This document shows positions 32,287-39,767 of a DNA stretch of 64,000 bases, piece by piece. Under the pieces are notes generated by a model. It was not told where the DNA came from. It searched no databases and saw only the letters and a list, made by a program, of their open reading frames with translations. The position numbers and the translations under genes are program-made. The first letter of the stretch is position 1, and each line of letters starts with the position of its first letter. Origin of the DNA: Eubacterium sp. (GTDB taxonomy: Bacteria; Bacillota; Clostridia; Oscillospirales; Acutalibacteraceae); NCBI GenBank assembly GCA_017446095.1, contig JAFSRN010000007.1:1-64000 (forward strand), in the 5' to 3' direction.

Positions 32287-32337
32287 TATGTAGGGGCGAT
32301 TCAGGAATCGCCCGCGGGTCGCCGGGGGCGCCGACCC
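32287..32337. repeat. GC-rich hairpin repeat between mutS and mutL
   Basis: A short palindromic unit built of GGGCGATTC / GAATCGCCC and GGTCG...CGACC stems flanked by TAGGGG / CCCCTA. Such units recur in Clostridia genomes; a related stem with GGAGGGTT / AACCCTCC is at 42069-42098. Confidence 0.6.
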
Positions 32338-34968
32338 CTACAGTTCTTCTGCTTTTTTCTTGAGGTCGTACAGCGTCTGCATTGCCTCAATCGGCGTGAG
32401 TGTGTTAATATCTACTGCTTTAATAAGTTCAAGCAGGTCGTTTGTGGTGTTGGTTCTGAAGTTGTACTGTATGTCCTCGCTCTCATCAACCACGCTGTCA
32501 TCGGCTTTAAACTCAATTTCAATCTTGTTCGCTTCAAGCTCTTTGAGAATAGCCTTTGCGCGCTTGATAACGCTTGGCGGCAGCCCTGCAAGTTTGGCAA
32601 CCTCAACACCGAAGCTCTGGTCCGCGCCGCCGTGTACAATCCTGCGCAGGAAGGTAATATCATCGCCGCGCTTTTTAACGGCGATTGAGTAGTTGTTTAC
32701 GCCGTCAAGCATGCCTTCCATAGCTGTAAGCTCGTGGTAGTGCGTTGCGAACAGCGTTTTTGCGCCGAGCGTCTTTTTCTTAACCGTGTATTCAAGCACG
32801 GCGCGCGCAATACTCATACCGTCGAAGGTCGACGTGCCTCTGCCGATTTCGTCAAGTATAATAAGCGAATTAGCAGTAGCGTTTTTGAGTATGGACGAAA
32901 CCTCGTTCATCTCAACCATAAAGGTGGACTGCCCTGTGGCAAGGTCGTCAGACGCGCCAACTCTGGTAAATATCGCGTCCACTACGGAAATACGCGCGTT
33001 CTTTGCAGGCACGAATGAGCCAATCTGCGCAAGCAGCGTAATCAGCGCAACCTGGCGCATATACGTTGACTTACCTGCCATATTCGGACCCGTGATAATT
33101 GAGCAGCGGTTTTTGTCGCTGTCAAGCATTGTGTCGTTTGGCACAAACACCGCGCTGTCAAGCAGCGTTTCCACAACAGGGTGCCTGCCCTCTTTAATAT
33201 CAATCACGCCGTCGGTTGTGATTTGCGGACAGCAGTAGTTGTTCTGCGCCGCCGTTTCGGCAAGTGAGCAGAGCGTGTCAAGCGTTGCGACTGCTTTTGC
33301 GGTCTGCTGTATGCGCTGCGCCTCGCCTGCAAGCTGTGTGCGCACAGCCGAAAAGACTTCGTACTCAAGTGCTACAAGGCGTTCCTTTGCGCCGAGCACC
33401 TTGCCTTCAAGTTCCTTGAGTTCCTGTGTTATAAATCGCTCGCAGTTTGTGAGCGTCTGTTTTCTTATGTAATCCTCGGGCACCATATCCTTGTAGGAAT
33501 TGGTAACCTCGATAAAATAGCCGAATACCTTGTTGTACGAAACGCGTAGTTTAGGTATGCCCGTGCGTTCCTTTTCCCTTGCTTCAATTTTTGCAAGGAG
33601 GTCTGCGCCGCCGTTGACAATCTCATTAAGCTCGTCAATTTCGCTGTTAAAGCCCTTGTGGATAATTCCGCCCTCACGCAGTGAGAACGGCGGTTCTTCA
33701 ACAATTGCTCTGTCAATAAGGTCGTTTACATCCTCAAGCAAGTCAATTTGGTTGTACACGCCTTTGAGCAGCGCCGACTTACTATCGGAAAGCGCAGATT
33801 TAATTGCAGGCAGCGGACGCGTTGCAACTGCAAGCTTGCGAAGTTCCCTTGCGTTTGCCGTGGCGTATGTTATGCGCGACAGCAGTCGTTCCATATCGTT
33901 GATATCCGCAAGCTCGCCGCGAAGTTCATCGCGCAGCATAGTGTTGTCGTAAAGCTCGCCAACTGCGTTCTGGCGCTTTGTGATTTTTGATACGTTGACA
34001 AGCGGTCTTTCAAGCCAGATGCGCAGCATACGCTTGCCCATCGCCGTTTTTGTGTTGTCAATCACCCACAAAAGGGAGTGGCGTTTTTCGCCCGTCATCA
34101 TTGATTTGGTGAGTTCAAGGTTGCGCCTTGCATTTATGTCAAGCGACATAAAGTCCGCTTCCTCATAAAACTCAACTTCGCCCGGAGTTTCAAGCGTGTC
34201 GGTTTTCTGTGTTTCGCGCAGGTAGGCGATTACTGCGCCAAGCGCGCACACAGCCGCCTTGCTGTGACCTATGCCGAGTGAGGAAATCTCCTCGCGCTTC
34301 ATTGTGGAAAGTATAAGGTCGGTAGCGGAATCGAAGTCAAAATATGTGTCGTCCAGCGTTTCGCACACTGCGGAAAGTCTGCTGTCGGCAAACTTCTGCA
34401 CCTCGTCAAATGCGGCAGCCGCAGTGTTAAAAATAATTTCCTTCGGTGCGTAGGTGGAAAGCTGGTCGATAATCTTGTTCTGCGTATCGTCGCCGCCTAC
34501 AACGGTAATGCGGAATTCGCCCGTTGACACATCGGCAAAACAAAGCCCCGTTTCGTTAGCGTTCCTGCAAACGGCGCACAGGTAGTTGTTAACGCCATCG
34601 TCAAGCAGGCTTGTATCAAGCGCCGTGCCGGGCGTGATAACGCGGATAACCTCGCGCTTAACAATGCCCTTTGCAGCTTTGGGATCCTCAACCTGCTCGC
34701 AGATTGCAACCTTGTAGCCGCGTGCCACAAGGCGTGCAATGTAATTGTCCGCACTGTGGAAAGGGACACCGCACATAGGCGCGCGCTCGTCCTGACCGCA
34801 GTCGCGACCTGTAAGCACAAGGTCGAGTTCCTTTGCAGCGACTTCTGCATCGTCAAAAAACATCTCGTAAAAGTCGCCGAGGCGGAAAAACAAAATCACG
34901 CCGGGATATTCTTTTTTTATCAGAAAATACTGCTGCATCATCGGCGACAGTTCGCCCTTTTTCGCCAA
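32338..34968 (-). CDS. mutS: DNA mismatch repair protein MutS
   Basis: The 876-residue protein has the mismatch-recognition domain (LGDFYEMFFDDAEVAAKEL, the F-x-E wedge motif), connector and lever domains, the clamp, and the ATPase with GPNMAGKSTYMRQVALI, DEIGRGTSTFDG and TLFATHYHELT. It recognises mispairs and recruits MutL. I start at TTG 34968 (AKKGELSPMMQQY follows), which has GGAGGGAT as ribosome-binding site; the reading from 35055 would add 29 residues that come from a repeat element. It is the longest of the repair genes in this run. Confidence 0.95.
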   Translation of the reverse strand: MAKKGELSPMMQQYFLIKKEYPGVILFFRLGDFYEMFFDDAEVAAKELDLVLTGRDCGQDERAPMCGVPFHSADNYIARLVARGYKVAICEQVEDPKAAKGIVKREVIRVITPGTALDTSLLDDGVNNYLCAVCRNANETGLCFADVSTGEFRITVVGGDDTQNKIIDQLSTYAPKEIIFNTAAAAFDEVQKFADSRLSAVCETLDDTYFDFDSATDLILSTMKREEISSLGIGHSKAAVCALGAVIAYLRETQKTDTLETPGEVEFYEEADFMSLDINARRNLELTKSMMTGEKRHSLLWVIDNTKTAMGKRMLRIWLERPLVNVSKITKRQNAVGELYDNTMLRDELRGELADINDMERLLSRITYATANARELRKLAVATRPLPAIKSALSDSKSALLKGVYNQIDLLEDVNDLIDRAIVEEPPFSLREGGIIHKGFNSEIDELNEIVNGGADLLAKIEAREKERTGIPKLRVSYNKVFGYFIEVTNSYKDMVPEDYIRKQTLTNCERFITQELKELEGKVLGAKERLVALEYEVFSAVRTQLAGEAQRIQQTAKAVATLDTLCSLAETAAQNNYCCPQITTDGVIDIKEGRHPVVETLLDSAVFVPNDTMLDSDKNRCSIITGPNMAGKSTYMRQVALITLLAQIGSFVPAKNARISVVDAIFTRVGASDDLATGQSTFMVEMNEVSSILKNATANSLIILDEIGRGTSTFDGMSIARAVLEYTVKKKTLGAKTLFATHYHELTAMEGMLDGVNNYSIAVKKRGDDITFLRRIVHGGADQSFGVEVAKLAGLPPSVIKRAKAILKELEANKIEIEFKADDSVVDESEDIQYNFRTNTTNDLLELIKAVDINTLTPIEAMQTLYDLKKKAEEL

Positions 34969-34977
34969 TACAATCCC

Positions 34978-35135
34978 TCCAATCTGCCTTCCCCCTCGGG
35001 GGAAGGTGGATGCGACCAACGGGAGCAGACGGATGAGGGGCGTTTGAATGTGCATTTGTTATTATCCCCTCATCAGTTTCGCTTCGCTCAACAGCTTCCC
35101 CCCGGGGGGGGAAGCCTTATTTGTCACTCGCCTGC
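34978..35135. repeat. GGGGAAGG-type hairpin repeat between mutS and ylbF
   Basis: Contains CCTTCCCCC-TC-GGGGGAAGG, GACGGATGAGGGG, and a mirrored CCCCTCATC and CTTCCCCCCGGGGGGGGAAG, so the unit is a composite inverted repeat. A shorter relative with CTCCCTT / AAGGGAG is at 62805-62862. No coding potential. Confidence 0.7.
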
Positions 35136-35148
35136 GGCTCAATCAATC

Positions 35149-35562
35149 TTAATGGCATCCACCGCAGGTTGAGCAGTCGTGTGTGCAATCTTCCGGTGCA
35201 GGCGGTTCGCAGGTTTCGGGATCCTCGCCCTCAAAGAACATACCGATCATACCGCTGATGTACTGTGCAACCTGCTCCATTTCGGAAGCGGCTACAGAGT
35301 AGTTCATCATGTTGCTGCTCTTCATAATCTCGTTGTACTGTTCCTGATACTGTGTCTGCAGTTCGGTAATTCTGTCCTTATCCGCTTCCTCGCCCTTCTG
35401 CATTTCCTGCTGGAATTTCAGCGACAGAAGCTGCAGTTCCTGCATCTGCTTCTGCAGTTCTTCGTCTGCGTCGTTAGCCTTTGCGCATGCCTGCAGTTTG
35501 ATAAAACGTTCGTCCTTCTGAATTTCTTTTCCGAGTTCACGGAGTGCTGATTCTAAACTCAT
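35149..35562 (-). CDS. YlbF/YmcA-family protein with Cys-rich tail
   Basis: The 137-residue protein is a helical YlbF-family member (ALRELGKEIQKDERFIKLQA, a long amphipathic helix with EELQKQMQELQLLSLKFQQE, then MNYSVAASEMEQVAQYISGMIGMFFEG). In Bacillus, YlbF with YmcA and YaaT form an Fe-S complex that directs RNase Y mRNA processing and affects competence and sporulation. The tail (from about 117) has six Cys and ends DCSTCGGCH, a likely metal or cluster site. It lies between miaB and mutS, 12 bp from miaB. Confidence 0.88.
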   Translation of the reverse strand: MSLESALRELGKEIQKDERFIKLQACAKANDADEELQKQMQELQLLSLKFQQEMQKGEEADKDRITELQTQYQEQYNEIMKSSNMMNYSVAASEMEQVAQYISGMIGMFFEGEDPETCEPPAPEDCTHDCSTCGGCH

Positions 35563-35574
35563 AATTGTTCTCCT

Positions 35575-36999
35575 TTAGTTATTTACTAGTTCGCCCCTCA
35601 TTACGAAGGTAAGCGGCTCAATTACCTTGAGTGTTTGGAAGGTGCCGATGAGCCTGTCGTCGCCTTCAAATTCTATAATCAAATTGCCGTCTGTCCTCGC
35701 GGCAAGATAATTATCGCCGAGTTTGCCTTTGCCCACAACATAGCACTTGAAGGTTTTGCCTGCGTGCAGTTTCATATTCTCTGCGGAAATCTGTTCCTGC
35801 GCTTCAAGTATCTGTGCAAGCCATTTTGCTTTTTCATCGTGCGGCACGGGGTCGTCCATTTCCGCTGCAGGTGTACCCACGCGCGGTGAGTAGATAAACG
35901 TGAACAGCCCTGTTGCCTTGATTTCCTTTACAAGGGAGAGCGTGTCAAGAAATTCCTCATACGTTTCACCGGGGAAGCCTACGATGATGTCGCTTGTGAT
36001 TGACAGCTCATCGCCCATAAGTTCCTTTGCGTAGTTGATGAGCGACAGGTACTTTTCCCTCGTGTAGCCGCGATTCATCGCCTTAAGCACGCGGTCGTTA
36101 CCGCTTTGAAACGGCAGGTGCAGATGGGTTGCAACCTTGTCGCACTCAGCCATGGTTTCAAGCAGTTCCTTTGTGCAGTCCTTGGGGTGACTTGTCATAA
36201 ACCTTATGCGGAAGTCACCGTCGACATCGTTGAGCATTCGCAGCAGCTGTGCAAAAGTCACGCGCGGTTCAAGGTTTTTGCCGTAGGAATTAACGTTTTG
36301 CCCGAGCAGCGTAATTTCCTTATACCCTTCGCTTACAAGCTCTTTGAACTCTGCCACTATGTCGTCAACCTGCCTGCTGCGTTCCCTGCCCCTTACATAA
36401 GGCACAACGCAATATGAGCAGAAGTTGTTGCAGCCGTACATTATCGGCAGCCACGCCTTGCTGTCGTTATCGCGCTTAACAGGAATACCCTCTGCAATAA
36501 CGCCGTCCACGTCCGGGAGTTCAAAAACTCTTTTGCGCCTTGTCATCGCCTTGTACAGAAGCTCGGGCAGTTCGTGCACAACGTGCGTGCCGAACACAAG
36601 GTCAACAAACGGAAAGCTGTCGTATATCCGTTTGGCAATGTGCTTTTGCTGCATCATACAGCCGCACAGCGCGATGATTACATCGGGGTTTGCAAGCTTG
36701 TACTTTTTTAGCGCGCCGACATTGCCGAACACTCTGTCCTCCGCGTGCTCGCGCACGGCGCAGGTGTTGAATATTACAAGCTTTGCCTCTTCCCTTTTGT
36801 CGGTAAAAGCATAGCCCATTTTGTCAAGCATGCCCTTGATGTGCTCACTGTCGGCAACGTTTTGCTGGCAGCCGTAGGTTACAACGCAGGCAAGCGGCTT
36901 GTCCGTATATCTCTGCGACAGAAGCGCGGATACTTTTTCGCCGAATTCGGCTTGCCTTTTAAGTTCTTTTGCGCTTACTGTTCTTGTGTTGACTGCCAC
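35575..36999 (-). CDS. miaB: tRNA-2-methylthio-N6-dimethylallyladenosine synthase
   Basis: The 474-residue radical-SAM methylthiotransferase has the N-terminal UPF0004 domain with three cluster Cys (TYGCQQN, FNTCAVRE, CGCMMQ), the radical-SAM CxxxCxxC motif YGCNNFCSYCVVPYVRGRERSR, and a C-terminal TRAM domain (about 405-470). It adds the methylthio group at C2 of i6A37, the base made by MiaA. I start at GTG 36999 behind GGAGGTGAG; the longer reading lies over the ribosome-binding site. It heads the minus-strand run that contains ylbF, mutS, mutL and miaA. Confidence 0.95.
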   Translation of the reverse strand: MAVNTRTVSAKELKRQAEFGEKVSALLSQRYTDKPLACVVTYGCQQNVADSEHIKGMLDKMGYAFTDKREEAKLVIFNTCAVREHAEDRVFGNVGALKKYKLANPDVIIALCGCMMQQKHIAKRIYDSFPFVDLVFGTHVVHELPELLYKAMTRRKRVFELPDVDGVIAEGIPVKRDNDSKAWLPIMYGCNNFCSYCVVPYVRGRERSRQVDDIVAEFKELVSEGYKEITLLGQNVNSYGKNLEPRVTFAQLLRMLNDVDGDFRIRFMTSHPKDCTKELLETMAECDKVATHLHLPFQSGNDRVLKAMNRGYTREKYLSLINYAKELMGDELSITSDIIVGFPGETYEEFLDTLSLVKEIKATGLFTFIYSPRVGTPAAEMDDPVPHDEKAKWLAQILEAQEQISAENMKLHAGKTFKCYVVGKGKLGDNYLAARTDGNLIIEFEGDDRLIGTFQTLKVIEPLTFVMRGELVNN

Positions 37000-37128
37000 C
37001 TGCTCACCTCCGTGTAGACACACTCTTACTTGTACTGTGATATTATAACAAATGGGGCATATATATTCAATATATAAAATAATAAATATTTTGTTAATTT
37101 ATTATATTAATATATATAAATTGCACAG

Positions 37129-37157
37129 TTGATTTTTCCGCCGCAAAGTGGTATCAT
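37129..37157 (+). promoter_or_regulatory. malQ promoter
   Basis: TTGATT (37129-37134), 17-bp spacer, TATCAT (37152-37157), then AAGGTGG upstream of the ATG. The AT-rich bases 37040-37128 also lie upstream of miaB on the other strand and may hold its promoter. Confidence 0.6.
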
Positions 37158-37188
37158 TGATAATAGATTTCAATAAGGTGGTAACTAT

Positions 37189-38718
37189 ATGTTAGATAAA
37201 AGAGGAGCAGGCGTTCTGATGCATATCAGTTCCATGCCGTCAGAGTACGGTGTGGGCGTTTTTGACGAAAACGCACGCCACTTCGTAGACAGAATTGCAG
37301 ATATGGGCTTTACCTACTGGCAGGTACTTCCCTTTAACCCTACAGACAATGCCAATTCGCCGTACTGTTCGCCGTCTGCTTTTGCAGGCAACTACCTGTT
37401 TATCAACCCTAAAGAGCTTTACGATATGGGGCTTATTGACGAGCAGACCTGGCGCGAAAATATTTATGACGGCACGCCCTACACTGCGGACTATGAATAT
37501 GCCGCAAAAGTGCGCTATAACACGCTTAAAAAGGCGTTTATGACCGTCAGCGAGGACATTGCAACCGAAATAAAAGAGTTTGAGTTGCAAAACGGCTGGC
37601 TCACCGACTACGCGGTTTATATGGCTGTTAAGGAAAAAGAGGACTTTAAGCCGTGGTGGGAATGGCAGAGCGACCGTGCCCACTACTTTGAGTGCATAAA
37701 AAACATCTTTGATTATGAGAGCGAGGCGGCATTCTGGAAGTTCGTGCAGTACATATTCTACAAGCAATGGAACGAACTCAAAGCCTACGCCAACAAAAAA
37801 GGCGTTGCAATAATCGGCGATATGCCGATTTACGTTGCAATGGACAGCGTTGACGTTTGGTCGAACCTGCCGATGTTTTTGATTGACGAAAAAACTCTTA
37901 AGGTGGAAAAGGTTGCAGGTGTTCCGCCCGATTATTTCAGCGAAAACGGGCAGCTATGGGGCAACCCGATTTACGACTGGAAGGCAATGAAAAAGGACAA
38001 GTATTCCTGGTGGATTGCACGCCTGGCGCACGCGCTAAAAACGTACGACACCGTGAGGATTGACCATTTCAGAGCGTTTGCAAGCTACTGGGCTGTGCCT
38101 GCCGACAGCGAAACCGCAAAGGTCGGCGAATGGCTTGACGGCCCGAAAATGGACTTATTTAACAGAGTATTTGAGGTGTTTGGCGAGGATGCACCGATTA
38201 TCGCGGAGGATTTGGGCGTGTTCGGTGAGGATGTTGTTGAACTGCTGCACGACACAAGCTTCCCCGGTATGAAGGTTGCGCAGTTTGCGTTTGACGCTAA
38301 CTCCGATTCCTCTCACCTGCCGCACAACGCCGTGCCTAATTCGATTAACTACGTCGGCACGCACGACAACAACACAATCCTCGGCTGGCTGTGGGAAGCA
38401 AGCGAAGATGAACGCAAATTCGCGCTTGACTATTGCCATTTCCACGGCGGTAACTGGGGCGAAGGCGGCTACTATTCGCCGTCGTGCAGATGCATTACGG
38501 AAGCCGTTTGGCAGAGCGCGTCCAACGTTGCGATTATCGCGCTGCAGGATATGTGCGGTTTCGGTTCGGACGCAAGGATGAATGTGCCCGGCGTGCCGGA
38601 TAAAAACTGGCGTTTCCGCACCACGCGCGAAACTATTGACAGCATTGATACAAACTACTTTAAGCACATTAATGCGCTGTACCGCAGAATGTATCCGTCA
38701 ATTGAGAAAGACAAATAA
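37189..38718 (+). CDS. malQ: 4-alpha-glucanotransferase (amylomaltase)
   Basis: The 509-residue protein is a GH77 enzyme of normal short length: GVLMHISSMPSEYGVG at the start, WQVLPFNPTDNANSPYCSPSAFAGN, the nucleophile region YDTVRIDHFRAFASYW, the acid/base IIAEDLGVFGEDV and GTHDNNTILGW. It transfers alpha-1,4-glucan segments in glycogen and maltodextrin use. It stands alone with its own promoter and a strong terminator. No other starch genes are adjacent. Confidence 0.96.
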   Translation: MLDKRGAGVLMHISSMPSEYGVGVFDENARHFVDRIADMGFTYWQVLPFNPTDNANSPYCSPSAFAGNYLFINPKELYDMGLIDEQTWRENIYDGTPYTADYEYAAKVRYNTLKKAFMTVSEDIATEIKEFELQNGWLTDYAVYMAVKEKEDFKPWWEWQSDRAHYFECIKNIFDYESEAAFWKFVQYIFYKQWNELKAYANKKGVAIIGDMPIYVAMDSVDVWSNLPMFLIDEKTLKVEKVAGVPPDYFSENGQLWGNPIYDWKAMKKDKYSWWIARLAHALKTYDTVRIDHFRAFASYWAVPADSETAKVGEWLDGPKMDLFNRVFEVFGEDAPIIAEDLGVFGEDVVELLHDTSFPGMKVAQFAFDANSDSSHLPHNAVPNSINYVGTHDNNTILGWLWEASEDERKFALDYCHFHGGNWGEGGYYSPSCRCITEAVWQSASNVAIIALQDMCGFGSDARMNVPGVPDKNWRFRTTRETIDSIDTNYFKHINALYRRMYPSIEKDK

Positions 38719-38723
38719 AGCAA

Positions 38724-38755
38724 ATGCTCCCCTTCGCAGGGGAGCATTTTTGTTG
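38724..38755 (+). terminator. malQ terminator
   Basis: Arms ATGCTCCCC / GGGGAGCAT around a TTCGCA loop with a T run, 6 bp after the malQ stop. Likely serves the convergent minus-strand gene too. Confidence 0.85.
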
Positions 38756-38767
38756 CCGTTTACAGAG

Positions 38768-39559
38768 TTACGGTGTGGGTTCCGCTTTTTCAACCGGGAA
38801 GAAATCGTCCACGGGGAAATCGATACCCTGGAAGGTTGAGCAAGGATCCTGCGATGAGCAGTCACACTCTCTGTCAGGAATACAGTAGTCAAGTGCGTTG
38901 ATGAGAATCTGTGCGTCGCGTTCCATCTGGATGATTGAGAACAGACCGAGTGTAACAAGCACAGCTTTGCGCGGATTCGGTCTGAAGCTTGCCTCGTCAA
39001 CAATGCTTCTGATACTGTCGGGGAACGCTGTGAACAGCGGACGGCGGCAGTGGTGGATGTCGATAACATCTGTGTCAAGCACAACGGGGTCAACTGCCTG
39101 CACCTTCGCAGTAGGATTGGTGTACTGCGGTGCTTCGGGGCTGTCAAGCTGATTTCCGTGCCTGTTAAGGACGGACTTAAACACCTTAACGTCGCCCTCC
39201 GAGCCAAAGAGAATACACTTCTTTTCAAAGTTGGTAAAGCCTGTTACTGTCTGCGGATTTGTAAACGGCGCGCCGTATACATCAAAGCGCAGCTTGAAGT
39301 AAAAGTTTATGTCTACATTGTAATATCCTCTGTTAAACGGCACATCCTCAACATCAATGCTTACGGCAACAACGTCGCAGTCGCGGGTTTTAATAGTATC
39401 CGCGCCGTCGATAATATCCTGCGCGCCGCCGTAAAACGCAACTCTTAAGTCCTCGCAGCAGTCTTTGCTGACGCAGGAATCAAAAATTCGTTTTGTGTCG
39501 ATACACACCGTTTCGCTGATTCTGCTGTCCTGTGTTTTGATAATTGGTACATCAGCCAT
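38768..39559 (-). CDS. conserved Cys-rich protein, function unknown
   Basis: I do not recognise this 263-residue protein. It has no signal peptide or membrane helix. Cys residues occur as SCVSKDCCEDLR (28-39), KKCIL, HHCRR and CIPDRECDCSSQDPCSTF (about 226-243). The middle is beta-rich with many Asp and Phe, and the tail is acidic with Pro. Composition suggests a cysteine-cross-linked structural protein, for example a spore-coat component, but that is only a guess. The start follows TGAAGGAG, which can pair with an upstream CTCCTTCA, so translation may be hairpin-controlled. It is a single-gene unit convergent with malQ. Confidence 0.6.
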   Translation of the reverse strand: MADVPIIKTQDSRISETVCIDTKRIFDSCVSKDCCEDLRVAFYGGAQDIIDGADTIKTRDCDVVAVSIDVEDVPFNRGYYNVDINFYFKLRFDVYGAPFTNPQTVTGFTNFEKKCILFGSEGDVKVFKSVLNRHGNQLDSPEAPQYTNPTAKVQAVDPVVLDTDVIDIHHCRRPLFTAFPDSIRSIVDEASFRPNPRKAVLVTLGLFSIIQMERDAQILINALDYCIPDRECDCSSQDPCSTFQGIDFPVDDFFPVEKAEPTP

Positions 39560-39566
39560 AAAAAAA

Positions 39567-39615
39567 CTCCTTCACAAGTTATTGAAGTCTAACTTCAATA
39601 CATCTTATGAAGGAG
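39567..39615 (-). promoter_or_regulatory. leader hairpin occluding a Shine-Dalgarno
   Basis: On the minus strand CTCCTTCA (39608-39615) pairs with TGAAGGAG (39567-39574), which contains the ribosome-binding site of the Cys-rich protein gene. An inner stem TTGAAGT / ACTTCAA stacks inside. The ATG lies 8 bases after the sequestered site. Confidence 0.5.
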
Positions 39616-39649
39616 AATAGAAATTGTTAAAAAAGTGTTGTTTTTAGGT

Positions 39650-39767
39650 GTTAAGTGTTAAGTGTTGAGTGTTAAGCTTGTGGTTACTCGCTACGCTCGG
39701 ACAATATAATAGGTGCGGACAAAGTCCGCCATTCGGCTTAACACTTAAAGCTTAAAACTTAAAACTA
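39650..39767. repeat. heptad-bounded intergenic repeat, copy 3
   Basis: Tandem AAGTGTT-type heptads at the left and ACTTAAA-type at the right surround a core with CGCTACGCTCGGAC and GTGCGGACAAAGTCCGCC, the same core hairpin as copies 1, 4 and 5. Heptad sequence differs from the other copies while period and core are kept. Confidence 0.75.
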
